A stretch of DNA of 64,000 nt from Babylonia areolata (Eukaryota; Mollusca; Gastropoda; Neogastropoda; Buccinidae): contig NC_134907.1 of the NCBI RefSeq assembly GCF_041734735.1, forward strand, positions 3,953,510-4,017,509, in the 5' to 3' direction. Positions 48,871 to 63,110 of this stretch are shown here, piece after piece (within the stretch, counting starts at the first letter, position 1; every line of letters begins with the position of its first letter). Both the position numbers and the translations under genes were made by a program. A model generated the notes under the pieces. The model did no database searches. It was not told where the DNA came from and was given only the letters and a program-made list of their open reading frames with translations.

Positions 48871-51180
48871 CATCAACAAGCACAACAACAACCAGCACAA
48901 CAAGAAGCAGCACAACAACAACCAGCACAACAACAAGAACCAGCACAACAACAACAACCAAAAAAAAAAAAACCACCAACCAGCAGAACAATAACACCAA
49001 GAAGGACAAGAACAACAACAAGCACAACAACAACAATAAAAACAACAACAACGACAACAACATACAGCACAACAACAACAAACAGCACAACAACAACAGT
49101 ACAATAACAACAAGAAGCACAACAACAAAAACAAAAAGCACAGCAACATCCAGCACAACAACAACAAGACAACAACAACAACAAGGACAACAACAACAAC
49201 AAGCAAAACATCAACAAGCACAACAACAACATCAAGAAGCACAACAACAACAAGAAAAAGCACAACAAGCAGCATAAGAACATGCACAAGCAGAACAACA
49301 ACAACAAGAGCACAATAAGAACAGCAAGAACAAGCACAACAACAACAGCAAGCACAAAAACAAGAACAAGAAGCAGTACAACAACAACAAGCAGCACAGC
49401 AACAAGAAGCAGCACAACAAGCACAACAACAATTAGCATAACAACAACAAACAAAACAACAAGAAACAGAACAAAAACATGCACAACAACAACAACAACA
49501 AGCACAAAAACTACAAAAACAAGCAGAACAACAAGCAGCACAACAACAACAAGCATAACAACAACAAGAACAAGAAGCACAAAACAAAAACAACAATAGC
49601 AAAGAGCACAACAACAATAAGCACAACCACAATGACAACATCAAGAAGCACAACAACAAAAACAACAACAAGAAGCACTACAACAAGAAGACGCACAACA
49701 AACACGACATCAAGCACAGAATCAACAAGAAGCACAACAACAACAAGAACAAGCACAACAACAACTACAAAAACAACAAAAACAAGCACAACAACAACAA
49801 GCACAACTACTACAAGCACAACTACTACAACAACAAGAACAAGCACGATAAAAACAAGGATAACAGCAAGAACAACAGACACAAGAACAACAACCACAGC
49901 AACATCCAGTACAACAACAAGCACAACAAAAACAACCAGCACAGCAACATCCAGCACAACAACAACAGGCACAACAACAACAACCAGCACAACAACAACC
50001 AGCACAACAGTAACCAGCACAACAACAACCAGCACAAGAAGAAGCAGCACAACAACAACATCAACAAATACAAAAACAAGCACAACAACAAGATAAAGAA
50101 GCACAACAACAGAAACAAGCAGAACAACAACAACCAACAGAACAACAACAACAAGAAGCACAACAATAACAACTAGCAGAACAATAAGAACAGTACAACA
50201 ACAACGAGAAGCACAACAACAGTATCCAGCATAACAACAGCAACCAGCACAACAACAGGAACCAGCACAAAAACAATAGCAGTACAACAACAACAAGCTG
50301 CACAACAACAACAAGCAGCACAACAACAACAACAAGCACAAGAAGAAGAACCATAACAAGCGCAACAACAACACAACAAGAAGCACAACAACAGCAACAT
50401 GAAGCACAACAACAACAACCAGCACAACAACAACCAGCACAACAACATCAAAAGCACAACAACAACAAAGCACAACAACAAGTAGGAGAATAACAACAGC
50501 ACAACAAGATCAACAAGCACAACAACAACAATAACAACAAACACAAACACAAAAACAAGCACCACAACAACAACAAGCAGAACAACAACAAGGAAAAAAC
50601 AACAACAATAACAAGAAGCACAACAACAACAACATTAAAAAGCACATCAACAAAAAGCACATCTACCACAAACACAACAACAATAACAACAACAAGCACA
50701 ATAACAAGCACGACAACAACAAGCACAACAACAACCACAATAACAACAACCAGCACAACAACAACAAGAAAACAAAGGACAACAAGAAGAAAAAGCACAT
50801 CAACAACAACAGCACGCTCGCACGCACGCACACAACAACAACACGCACGCACAGACGCACGGTCGCACGCACACAACAAGAACAACAACAGCACGTGCGC
50901 GCACACAACAACAATAAGAAGCACAACAACAACAAGCACAGCAAACACACCAACAACAACAACATGAAGAACAACATGATGAACAACAACAAGCACAACA
51001 ACAACAATAAGAGCTACAACAATAACAACAATAAAAGGCACAACAACAACAACAAGCACAACAACAACAAGCACATCAACAACAAGCACAACAAGAAGCA
51101 GAACAACAAGCAGCAGAAGAACAAGAAGCAGAACAAGAGGAACAAGCACAACAACAACAAGCACAACAACAGCAACAATA
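48871..51180. repeat. Long duplicated block, left copy
   Basis: The landmark order here is found again at about 60970-63100. Shared landmarks include an A-rich run before CCAACCAGCAGAAC (48976 and 61053) and GCATAAGAACATGCAC, then AGAATCAACAAGAAGC, the CpG patch and AACAAGAGGAACAAGC (near 51133 and 63053). Spacing falls from 12077 to about 11920. The copies are clearly related but carry many indels and substitutions. Confidence 0.85.
50811..50910. repeat. CpG-rich patch
   Basis: A CACGCTCGCACGCACGCAC patch with ACGCACGGTCGCAC, closely related to 62680-62815 and less so to 24830-24900. Confidence 0.8.
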
Positions 51181-52742
51181 AGAAGCACAACAACAACAAC
51201 AACCTCACCAACAAAAACAACCAGCACAACAACAATAACAACAACAAGCACAACAACACCAGCAAGCACAACAACAGCAGCAACAACAAGCACTACAACA
51301 ACAAGCAACAAGAAGCACAACAACAACAAAAAGCACAATTACAACAACAAGCACAACAACAACAACCACAACAACAACAAGAAGCACAACAACAAGGAGA
51401 TCTACAACAAGAACAACAACAAGTAGATCTACAACAAGAACAACAATCAGAAGAACAACAAGCAGCACAACAACAACAAGAAGCACAACAACAACAAGGA
51501 CAGCAACAGCAACCAGCACAACAAATAGCACAACAACAATAACCACCAGCACAACAACCATCAGCACAACAACAAGGACAACAACAACAAGAAGCACAAG
51601 TACCACAAGAAGCACAACAACAAAAAGAAGCATAAAAACAACAACCAGCAGAACAACAACCAGCACATCAACAACAACTAGCACAGCAACATCCAGCACA
51701 ACAACAACAACAACAAGAAGCATAACAACAACAAGAAGCACAACGACTAGAACAACAACAAGCACAACAACAGCAATAACAAGAAGAACAAGCACATCAA
51801 CATCAAGCACAACAACAAGGACAACAACAACAACCACCAGCACAACAACAACAACAACCAGGACAGCAACAACAAGAAGAAGCATAACAACAACAATAAC
51901 AACAAGAAGCAAAACAACAACGAGCACAACAACAACAACAAGAAGGACAACAACCACAACAAAAACAACAACAAGAAGCAGAACAACAACAACAAGAAGC
52001 AGAACAACAACAAACAGCATAGCAATATCCAGCAGAACAACAACCAGCACAACAACAACAAGGAGCACAACAATAAGAAGCAGCACAACAACAACAAGGA
52101 TAACAACAACAATAACAAGGACAACAAGAAGCACAACAATAATAACAACAACAACAAGAAGCACCTCAACAACAACAACAATAAGCACCACAACAAGAAG
52201 CACAACACCAAGCACAACGACAAAAACAACATCAAAAAGAAGCACAATAACAAGAAGCAGAACAACAGCAGCAAGCACAATAACAGTAACAACAATAACA
52301 ACAAATCAACATCAAGCACAAGACTAACAGAAGGACAACAACAAGCATTAAAGCAGCAACAACAATAAGCACAACACCATCAACAACAACAACCAGCACA
52401 ACAACAACAACAAACACAACAACAAGCACATCAAAAACAAGCACAACAACTACAACAAGCACAACAACAACAAGCACAACAACAAAAAACAAGCACAACA
52501 ACAACAAGCACAACATGAACAAGCACAACAACACCAACAAGCACAACAACAACATGCAGAACAATAGCAACAACAACAAGCACAACAACAACAAATTTCA
52601 CAACAAGAAGCACAACAACAACAAGCACAACAACAGCAATAAGCACAACAACAAGCACAACAACAACAACAGGCACAATAACATCAAGGACAATAAGAAC
52701 AAGCACAACAAGAAGAACAAAAACAACAACAACAACAACAAC
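51181..52742. repeat. AAC/AAGCAC array
   Basis: Ordinary array. The landmark ACAAGTAGATCTACAAC near 51420 is a local duplication of GGAGATCTACAAC near 51396. CAGCAACATCCAGCAC and AAATTTCAC blocks lead up to the next island. No gene. Confidence 0.85.
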
Positions 52743-52874
52743 AATAATACTAATACTAATACTAATAATAATGATAATGATGATGATGACACTATAATAC
52801 TTTTACTACCAATAATAATACTAATAATAATAAGAAGAATTTTTTTTATTACTATTATTATCATATAATTATCA
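52743..52874 (+). repeat. T-rich island 8
   Basis: Full island with the CTTTTACTACC segment shared with island 7. The AC-rich array resumes with CAACAACAACAAGCAC. The phase after it is the Q/A frame, but stops follow soon. Confidence 0.9.
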
Positions 52875-55800
52875 ACAACAACAAGCACAACAACAACAAC
52901 AAGAACAAGCATAACAACAACAAGCGCAACAACAACAAGCACAAGAAGAAGAACAATAACAACAAGCACAACAACAACAACAACAAGCACAACAACAAGG
53001 AGAACAACAACAAGAAGGACAACAACAAGAAGAACAACAACAACAACATCAACAATCAGAAAAACAACAAGAAAAAAAACAACAACAAGCAGAACGACAA
53101 CAACAACAACAGCAAGCACAACAGCAACAGCAACCAGCAAAAGTACAACCAGAAGAACAACAACAACAACCACCAGCACAACAACAACCACCACCAGCAC
53201 AACAACAACAAGAACCACAAGAACCGCAACAACAAGAAGCACAACAAAAACAACCGGCACAACAAGAAGAAGCAGCACAACAGCAACAACAAACACAAAA
53301 ACAAGCACAACAACAAGAACAATAAACAGAACAACAACAACAAGCAAAACAACAACAACATTAACAAGCAGAACAACAACAAGCACATCAACAACAAGCA
53401 CATCAACAACAAGCAAAAAAAACCACAACAACATGAAGAGCAACAACAAGCGCATCAACAACAAGCAGAATAACAACAACCACAACAAAAAGCAAAACAA
53501 CAACAATAAAAGGCATAACAAGAACAACAACAGCAAGCACAACAACAACAAGCACATCAACAACAAGCACAGCAAAAACAACAACCACAAGAAGAAGAAC
53601 AAGAAGACAACACAACAAGAAGAAGCACAACAACAAGCAGCATAACAACAAGCAGCAGAACATGAGAAACAAGCACAACAACAAGAACAACAACAAGCAC
53701 AACAACAACATTAAAAAGCAGAACAACAACCAGCACAACAGCAAAATAAAGCACAACAACAACACCAACAAGCACAAAAATTAGAAGCAAAACAACAACA
53801 TGCACAACAAGAACACGAACAACAAAACAAAAACAAAAAACAACGACAACAAGCACAACAACAAGAAAGACAACAACAACAACAAGCACATTAACAACAA
53901 CAAACACAACAACAAGCTCAACAACAACAAGAAGCACAACGACAACGACAACAACATGAAAAACAACAGCAACAAGAAGCACAACAACAACAACAAGCAC
54001 AACAACAACAACAAGCAGAGCAATATCCAGCATAACAACAACCAGCACAACAATAACAGCCAGCACAACAACAACAACCAGCATAATAACAAGCAGCACA
54101 ACAACAAGAAGCAGCACAACAACAGCAACAACAAGAAGGATAGCAACAACAATAACAAGAACAACAACAAGAAGCACAACAATAATAACAACAACAACAA
54201 GAAGCACCTCAACAGCAACAAAAACAACAATAAGCACCACAAGAACATGCACAACAACAACAACAAGAAGCACAACAACAACAACAAAAACAAGCACATC
54301 AACTAGAAGCAATACAACAACAAGCGCAAAAACAGCAATAACAATAACAACAAATCAACAACAAGCACAAGACTAACAAGAAGCACAACACCAACAAGAA
54401 CAGCAACCAGCAAAACAACAACAACAACAACCAGAACAACAACAACAACCAGCACAACAACAACAAGAACAAAGATAACAACAACAACAACAACAAGCAC
54501 AACAACAAGGACAACAACAAGTACAATACAAATTTTAAAAAAGCACAACAACAACAAGCACAACAACAACGTGCACAACACCTCCAACAACAAATAGCAC
54601 AACAACAACAAATTTCACAACAAGAAGCATAAGAACAAGCACAACAACAAGCACAACAACAACAACAACAAGCACAACCAAGAAGCACAGGAACAACAAA
54701 ATGAAGCACAACAACAACAAAATATACAAGAATAAGAAATACAACAAAAGCAACAACAAGCTCAACATCAACAAAAACAACAACAAGCACAACAACAGCA
54801 ACCACCACAACAACAAGGACAACAAGGACAAGGACAACAACAACAACAAGCACAACATCAACAACCAAACCAGCACAACAACAACAAGAAACACAACAAC
54901 AACAACCACCAGCACAACAACAACAACCACCAGCACAACAAAAGGAATCACAAGAACCACAAGAAGCACAAGAACCACAAGAAGCACAAAAACAACAACC
55001 AGTACAACAACAACAACAACAAGCATAACAACAACAACAACAACAAAACCAAGAAGCACAGTAACAACAACATGAAGCACAACAACAACAAGAAATACAA
55101 GAATAAGAAATACAACAACAACAACAAGCTCAACAACAACAAAAACAACAACAAGAAGGACAACAACAACAAGCACAACAACAACAACATCAACAATCAC
55201 AACCAGCAACCAGCATAACAACAATCAGCACAACAACAACAACAACCAGCACAACAACAACCAGCACAACAACAACAAGCACAACAACAAAAAGCACAAG
55301 AACCACGAGAAGCACAACAACAAGACGCACAAGAACGACAAGAAGCACAACAACAACAACCACCAGCACAACAACAACAACCACCACCACAACAATAAGA
55401 ATCACAACAACAACAAGCAGAACAACAACAACCAGCACAACAACGACCAGCACAGCAACATCCAGCACAACAACAACCAGCACAATAACAACAACCAGCA
55501 CAACAACAACCAGCTCAAAAACAAGCACAACAAGAAGCAGCACTACAACATCAACAAGCAGAACAAAAAGCACAACAAAAAGCACAACAACAACATCAAA
55601 CACAACAAAAAGAACAACAACAACAACAATAACAAAAACCACAACAAGAATAACAACAACAAGAATCACAAGAACAAGAACAAAAAGAAGCATAACAACA
55701 ACAACAAGCACAATAACAACAACACAAAAAGAAGTACAACAAGAAGCACAACACTAACAAGAAGCACAACAACAAGCACAACAACAAAAGCACATCACCA

Positions 55801-58800
55801 ACAACAAAAACCAGAAGCACAACAACAATAACAAGCAGCACAACAACAAAACCCAGCACAAGAACAAAAACCAGCACAACAACAAGCACAACAACAACAA
55901 CGAGCACAGGAACAAAAACATGAAGCACAATAAGAACAAGAAATACAACAACAACAAGCACAACAACAAGCACAACAACAGCAAGAAGCACAATAACATC
56001 AACAAGCATATCAACAAGGAGAACAACAACAAGAAGTAAACAACAACAAGCAGAACAAGAACAAAAAGAAGCACAATAACAACAAGCAGCACAACAATAA
56101 CCAGCACAAAAACAACAACAACCAGTACAACAACAAGAAGCAGCACAACAACAACAACAATAACAAACACAACAACAACAACAAGCACAACAATAATGAC
56201 AACTAAAACAAGAAGCACCTCAACAACAACAAGCACAACAACAAGAAGCACAACAAAAAGTACAACATCAACACGCACAACAACAACAGCAATAACAGCA
56301 AGTACAACAAGAATAACAAGAAGAATCTCAACAACATCAAGAACAAGCACAACAATAAGCACATTAACAACAACAACAACACAGCAAGAAGCACAACAAC
56401 AAGCACAACACTAACAAGAAGCACAACAACAACAAACCCAAGAACAACAACAGCAAACACAACAACAACAAACACAACTACAACAACAAGCACAACACCA
56501 ACTACAAAAAAAAAAGCACAACAACAAACAACACAACAACATAAACAAACAACACAACAACAACAACAAGCTCACAACAACAACAAGAACCACCACAACA
56601 ACAAAAACAAGAAGCAAAGCAATATCCAGTACAACAACAACCAGCACAACAACAACCAGTACAACGACAACCAGCACAGCAACACCCAGGACAAGAACAG
56701 CCAGCAAAACAATAACAACAACCAGCACAACAACAACAACCAGCACAACATTAAAAAGCAGCACAACAACAACAACAAACACAGAAACAAGCACAACAAC
56801 AACAATAACAATAAGATCAACAACAACAACAAGCAAAACAACAACATTAACAAGGAGAACAACCAGCACATCAATAACAAGCACAACAACAACAAGTACA
56901 ACATCAAGCACAACATGAAGAATAACAACAACAACAAGCACAACACCAACAAGCAAAACTACAACTACAACAAGCACAACACCAACAAAGACAAGAAGCA
57001 CAACAACAACAACAACCAGCACAACAACAAGAAAAACAAGCACAACAACAACAATACAACAACAAGAAGAAGCACAGCAACATCCAGCACAACAACAACC
57101 AACACAACAACTACAACAACAACAACCACAACAACAACAAGCAAAACATCAACAAGCACAACAACAACCAGCACAACAACAATAACCAGCACAACAACAA
57201 CCAGCACAACAACAACAACCAGAACAACAAGAAGCAGCACAACAACAACAAGAAACACAAGAACCACAAGAACCGCAACAACAAGAAACACAACAACACA
57301 CACAAAAACAAGCACAATAACAAGAACAACAAGGAGAACAAGAACAATAAGGAAAACGACAACAATAACAACAAGAAGTACAACAACAACAAGAACAAAA
57401 ACAAGAAGCACAGGAACAATAACATGAAGCACAACAACAACAAGAAATACAAGAATAAAAATTCAACAAGAAGAATCTCAACAACAACAAAAACAACAAC
57501 AACAAACACAACAACAGCAACAAGCACAACAACAACAACAAGCACAACAACAACGACCACCAGCACAACAACAACCACCAGCACAACAATAAGAAGCACA
57601 AGAACCACAAGAACCACACCAACAACAAACAGCACAGCCACATCCAGCACAACCACAACAACCAGCACAACAACAACAACAATAAGCATAACAACAAGAA
57701 CCAGCGCAACAGCAAAAAGCACAGGAACAACCAGCACAACAACAACGACCAGCACAGCAACATCCAGCACAACAACCAGCACAATAACAACAACTAGTAC
57801 AACAACAACCAGCACAAAAAAACCCAACCAGAACAACACAAAGAAGCAGCAGAACAACAACAACAAGAAGCATAACAACAACAATAATAACAAGCACAAC
57901 AACAACAACAACAAGCACTACAATAATGACAAAAACAAAAAGAAACACCACCACAACAACAAGCAGAACAAAAAGCACAACAACAACAAGCACAACAAAA
58001 AGAACAACAACAATAACAAAAAGCACAACCAGAATCACAACAAGAAGAAAAAAAGAAGCACAACAACAACAACAAGCACAACACTAAAAAGAAGCAAAAC
58101 AACAAGAAGCACAAAAACAACAACAAGCACAACAACAACAAGCACAACAACAACAACAAAAACAAGAAGCACAAAAACAACAACAACCAGCACAACAACA
58201 AAAACCAGACAACAACAACAACAGTACAACAACAACAAGAACAATAAGCACAGCAACATCCAGCACAACAACAACCAGCAGAACAACAACAAGCACATCA
58301 AGAAACAGCACAGCAACAACAAAGACAACAAGCACAACAAATACAACAACAACAACAAGCAAAAGATCAACCAGCACAACAACAACCAGCACAACAAGAA
58401 GAAGCAGCACAGCAACAACATCAACAAATACGAAAACAAGTACAACAACAAGATCAAGAAGCAGAACAACAACAACAAGGAAAACAACAACAATAACAAG
58501 AAGCCCAACAACAACAACAACAAGCAAAACAACAAAAACATTAAGAATCTGCACATCAATAACAAGCACAACAACAAAAAGCACAACAGCAAGTACAACA
58601 AGAAGCACAACAAAAACAACAACAATAACAACATGAAAACAACAACAAGCAGAACAACAACAAGCACAACACCAACAAGCACAACAACAAAAAGAACAAC
58701 CACAACAATTATCACAACAACCACAAGCACAACAAAAACGACCACCACAACAACAACAATCCCCAAAACAACAACAATCCCAAAAACAATAATAACTACA

Positions 58801-60880
58801 ACAACAAGAAGCGGAACAACAACAACAATAAAAAGTTGACAACAACAAGCACAACAAGAACAACAACGACAGCAACAACAAGAAGCACAATAAAAACTAC
58901 CAACACAACAACAACAAGCACAAAAAACAACAAGAAGCAGCACAACAACAAGAAGCAGCATAACAACAACAAGAAGCATAACAACAACAACAATAAGAAG
59001 CACAAAAATAATGACAACAAAAAGAAGAAGCACCTCAACAACAGCAAGCACAACAAAAAGTACAACAACAAGCACAACAACAATAAGAACAAGCGCAACA
59101 AGAATAACAACAACAACAATCACAACAACAAAAACAAAAAGAAGCACAACAAGAATAACAAGAACAACAATCACAACAACACAGAAAGAAGCACAATAAC
59201 AAGCACAACACTAACAAGCACAACAACAACAAACACAACAACAACAAGCACATCAACAACTACAACAACTACAATCACAACACCAACAAAAACAAGAAGC
59301 ACAATAACAACAACAACAAACAGCACTACAACAACAAGAACTACAACAACAACAACAACAAAAACAAGAAACAGATCAACATCCAGCACAACAACAACCA
59401 GCACAACAACCAGCACAACAACAGCAACCAGCACAACAACAACAACAAAACACGAACAACAAAAACAAATAGCGCAACAACAACAACCAGCACAACAATA
59501 ACAACAACAAGCACAACAACAACATGACAACAAGAAGAAATCGAACAACAACAAAAACAATAAGATCTACAGCATCTAGCACAACAACAACCAGCACAAC
59601 AGGAAGAAACAGCACAACAACAACAAAGACAACAACAGCAAGCACAACAACGACATGAACAACAACAACAACAAGCACATTAACAACAACAAACACAACA
59701 ACAACCAGCACAACAAGAAGAAGCAGCACAACAACAACAACAACCAGCACAAGAAGAAGCAGCACAACAACAAGAAGCAAAACAACAAATACCAGCACAA
59801 CAACAACCAAAAAACCAACAACAACAACCAGCAGAACAACTACAAGAAGCACAATAACAACAAGAAGGACAAGAACAACAAGAAGCACAGCAACAACAAA
59901 AACAACAAGGACAACATCCAGCAAAACAAAAACAAACAGCACAACAACAACAACAAGCACAACAACAACAGTACAACAACAAGAAGCACCACCACAACAA
60001 CAACAACAGGTACAACAACAACAACCAGCACAAGCACAACAACCAGCACAACAACAACGAGCAGAAAAAGAAGAAGCAGAAGAACAACAAGAACAACAAA
60101 CAGAAAAAACAAGCACAACAACAAGAACAACAAGCAGAACGACAACAACAAGGAAAACAACAACAATAACAACAAGCCCAACAAGAGCAACAAGCAGAAA
60201 AACAACATTAACAAGCTAGACAACAACAAACACATCAATAACAAGCATAACAAGAACAAGTACAACAACAACAAGCACAACAAACACAACACAACAACAT
60301 GAAGAACAACAACAACAAGCACAACAACAAGAAAAAAACAAGCAGAACAACAACAAGCACAGCAACAAAAATAACAACCACAACAATTATCACAACAACA
60401 ACAAGCACAACAACTACGACCACAACAACAATCCTCAAAACAACAACAACAATCCCAAAAATAATAACTACAACAAGATGCATAACGGGCACAACAACAA
60501 CATGCACAACAAAAACAACAAGCACAATAACAACAACCAACACAACAACCAGCACGAAAACAACAACAACCAGCACAATAACAAGAAGCAGCACAACAAC
60601 AACAAAAACCATAACAGCACAACAACAACAAGCACAACAATAATAACAATAAAAACAGGAAGCACCTCAACAACAACAACAAGCACAACAAAAAGCACAA
60701 CAACAAGCACAACAAAAAGTACAACAACAACAAGCAGCACAACAACAATAACAATAAGAACAAGCATAACAAGAATAACAACAATAATCACAACAAAAAC
60801 AAGAACAAAAAGAAGCACAAAAAGATTAACAAGCACAATAACAATAACAACACAGCAAGAAGCACAATAACAAGCACAAC
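52875..60880. repeat. AAC/AAGCAC array, diverse
   Basis: About 8 kb of array with more CCACCAGCAC, AACCACAAGAAGCAC and CAGCAACATCCAGC variants than elsewhere. Partial relatives of the 1.13-kb unit lie at about 58200-58900 and 59900-60640, with CAATTATCAC and CAACAATCCCAAAAAC landmarks. One site near 54600-54690 looks like an island-flanking region without an island. Long frames on both strands are compositional. No gene, RNA or other mobile element is seen. Confidence 0.85.
54596..54720 (+). repeat. Island-flanking sequence lacking the T-rich island
   Basis: The usual upstream block (CAACAAATTTCACAACAAG) is followed within about 70 bases by the usual downstream block (GAAGCACAGGAACAAC, then AATGAAGCAC). 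Near 10567-10850 these same blocks stand on either side of a full island. The island and some array appear to be missing here. Confidence 0.6.
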
Positions 60881-63110
60881 ACTAATCAGCACAACAACAA
60901 CCAGCACAACAACAACAACCAGCACAACAACAAAAAGAAACACAAGAACAACAACAAGCACAACAACAAGCACAACATCAACAAGCACAACAACAAGAAC
61001 CAGCACAACAACAAGAACCAGCACAACAACAACCCAAAACAAAAAAAAAACACCAACCAGCAGAACAACAACAACAAGAAGCATAATAACAACAAGAAGG
61101 ACAAGAACAACAACAAGTACAACAACAACAATAAAAACAACAAGGACAACAACATCCAGCACAACAGCAACAAACAGCACAACAACAACAAAAACAAGAA
61201 GCACAGCAACATCCAGCGCAAGAACAACCAGCACAACAAAAACAAAGACAACAACAACAAGCACAACAACAACAAGCAAAACATCAACAAGCACAACAAC
61301 AACATCAAGAAGCACAACAACAATAAAAAAACACAACAAGCAGCATAAGAACATGCACAACGACAACAAGCACAACAAGAACAACAACAAGAGCACAACA
61401 AGAACAACAAGAACAAGCACAAAAAGAAAAACAAGAACAAGAAGCAGTACAACAACAAGAAGCAACACAGCAACAAGACGCAGCACAACAACCACAACAA
61501 CAATAAGCATAACAACAACAAACACAACATCAAGAAACAGAACAAAAACATGCACAACAAAAAGCACAAAAACTACAAAAACAAGCACAACAACAAGCAG
61601 CACAACAACAACAAAAAGCACAAAAACAAAAACAACAATAACAAAGAGCACAACAACAATAAGCACAACCACACTGCCAACATCAAGAAGCACAACAACA
61701 AAAACAACAAGAAGCACTACGACAAAAAGACGCACAACAAACACGACACCAAGCACAGAATCAACAAGAAGCACAACAACAAGAACAAGCACAACAACAA
61801 CAATTGCAAAAACAACAAAAACAAGCACAACAACAACAAGCACAACTAGTGCAAGCACAACTACTACAAAAACAAAAACAAGCACGATAAAAACAAGCAT
61901 TACAGCAACAACAACAGACACAAGAACAACAACCACCACAGCAACATCCAGTACAACAACCAGCACAACAAAAACAACCACCACAGCAACATCCAGTACG
62001 ACAACACAACCAGCACAACAACAACCAGCAAAACAGCAAGCACGAAAACAAAAACAAAAACCAGCACAACAACAACCATTAAAAAAATTTAAAAAAAACA
62101 ACCAGCAGAACAACAACAACAAGAAGCACAACAATAACAACTAGCACAACAAGAAGAACAGTACAACAACAACGAGAAGCACAACATCAGTAACCAGCAT
62201 AACAACAGCAACCATCCCAACAACAGGAACCAGCACAACAACAACAACAGTACAACAACAACAACAACCAGCACAACAACAACAAGCAGCACAACAACAA
62301 CAAGCACAAGAAGAAGAACCATAACAAGCACAACAACAACACAACAAGAAGCACAACAACAGCAACATGAAGCACAACCAGCACGACAACAACAACCAGC
62401 ACAACATCAACAACCACAACAACAACAAAACACAACAACAAGTAGGAGAATAACAACAGCACAACAAGAGGAACAAGCACAACAACAACAACAAGCAGAA
62501 CAACAACAACAAGCAAAACAACAACAATAACAACAACCACAAACACAACAATAACAACAACAAGCACAACAACAGGCACAACAACAAGCACAAGAACAAC
62601 AACCACCACAATAACAACAACCACCACCACAACAACAACAACAAAAAGACAACAACAAGAAGAAGCACATCTACAACAACAGCACGCTCTCAGGCACGCA
62701 CACACCAACAACACGCACGCAAAGACGCACGCAGGCACGCACACAACAACACACACGCACAGACGCACGCAAGCACGCGCACAACAAGAACAACAACAGC
62801 ACATGCGCGCACACAACAACAACAACAACAATAAGCACAACAACAACAAGCACAGAAAACACAACAACAACAACATGAAGAACAACATGAAGAACAACAA
62901 GCACAACAACAACAATAACAATAACAAGAATAAAAGGCACAACAAGAACAACAAGCACAACAACAACAAGCACATCAACAACAAAAACAACAAGCACAAT
63001 AAGAATAACAACAAGCGCAACAACGACAACCAGCAGAAGAACAAGAAGCAGAACAAGAGGAACAAGCACAACAACAACAACAACAAGCACAACAACAAGC
63101 ACAAGAAGAA
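60881..63110. repeat. Long duplicated block, right copy
   Basis: Related to 48871-51180 with the landmarks in the same order. It includes an A/T run near 62080-62099 that is absent from the left copy. It ends after the AACAAGAGGAACAAGC landmark at about 63053. Confidence 0.85.
62680..62815. repeat. CpG-rich patch
   Basis: CACGCACACACCAACAAC, ACGCAAAGACGCACGC and related blocks. It corresponds to the patch at 50811-50910 and is somewhat longer. Confidence 0.8.
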
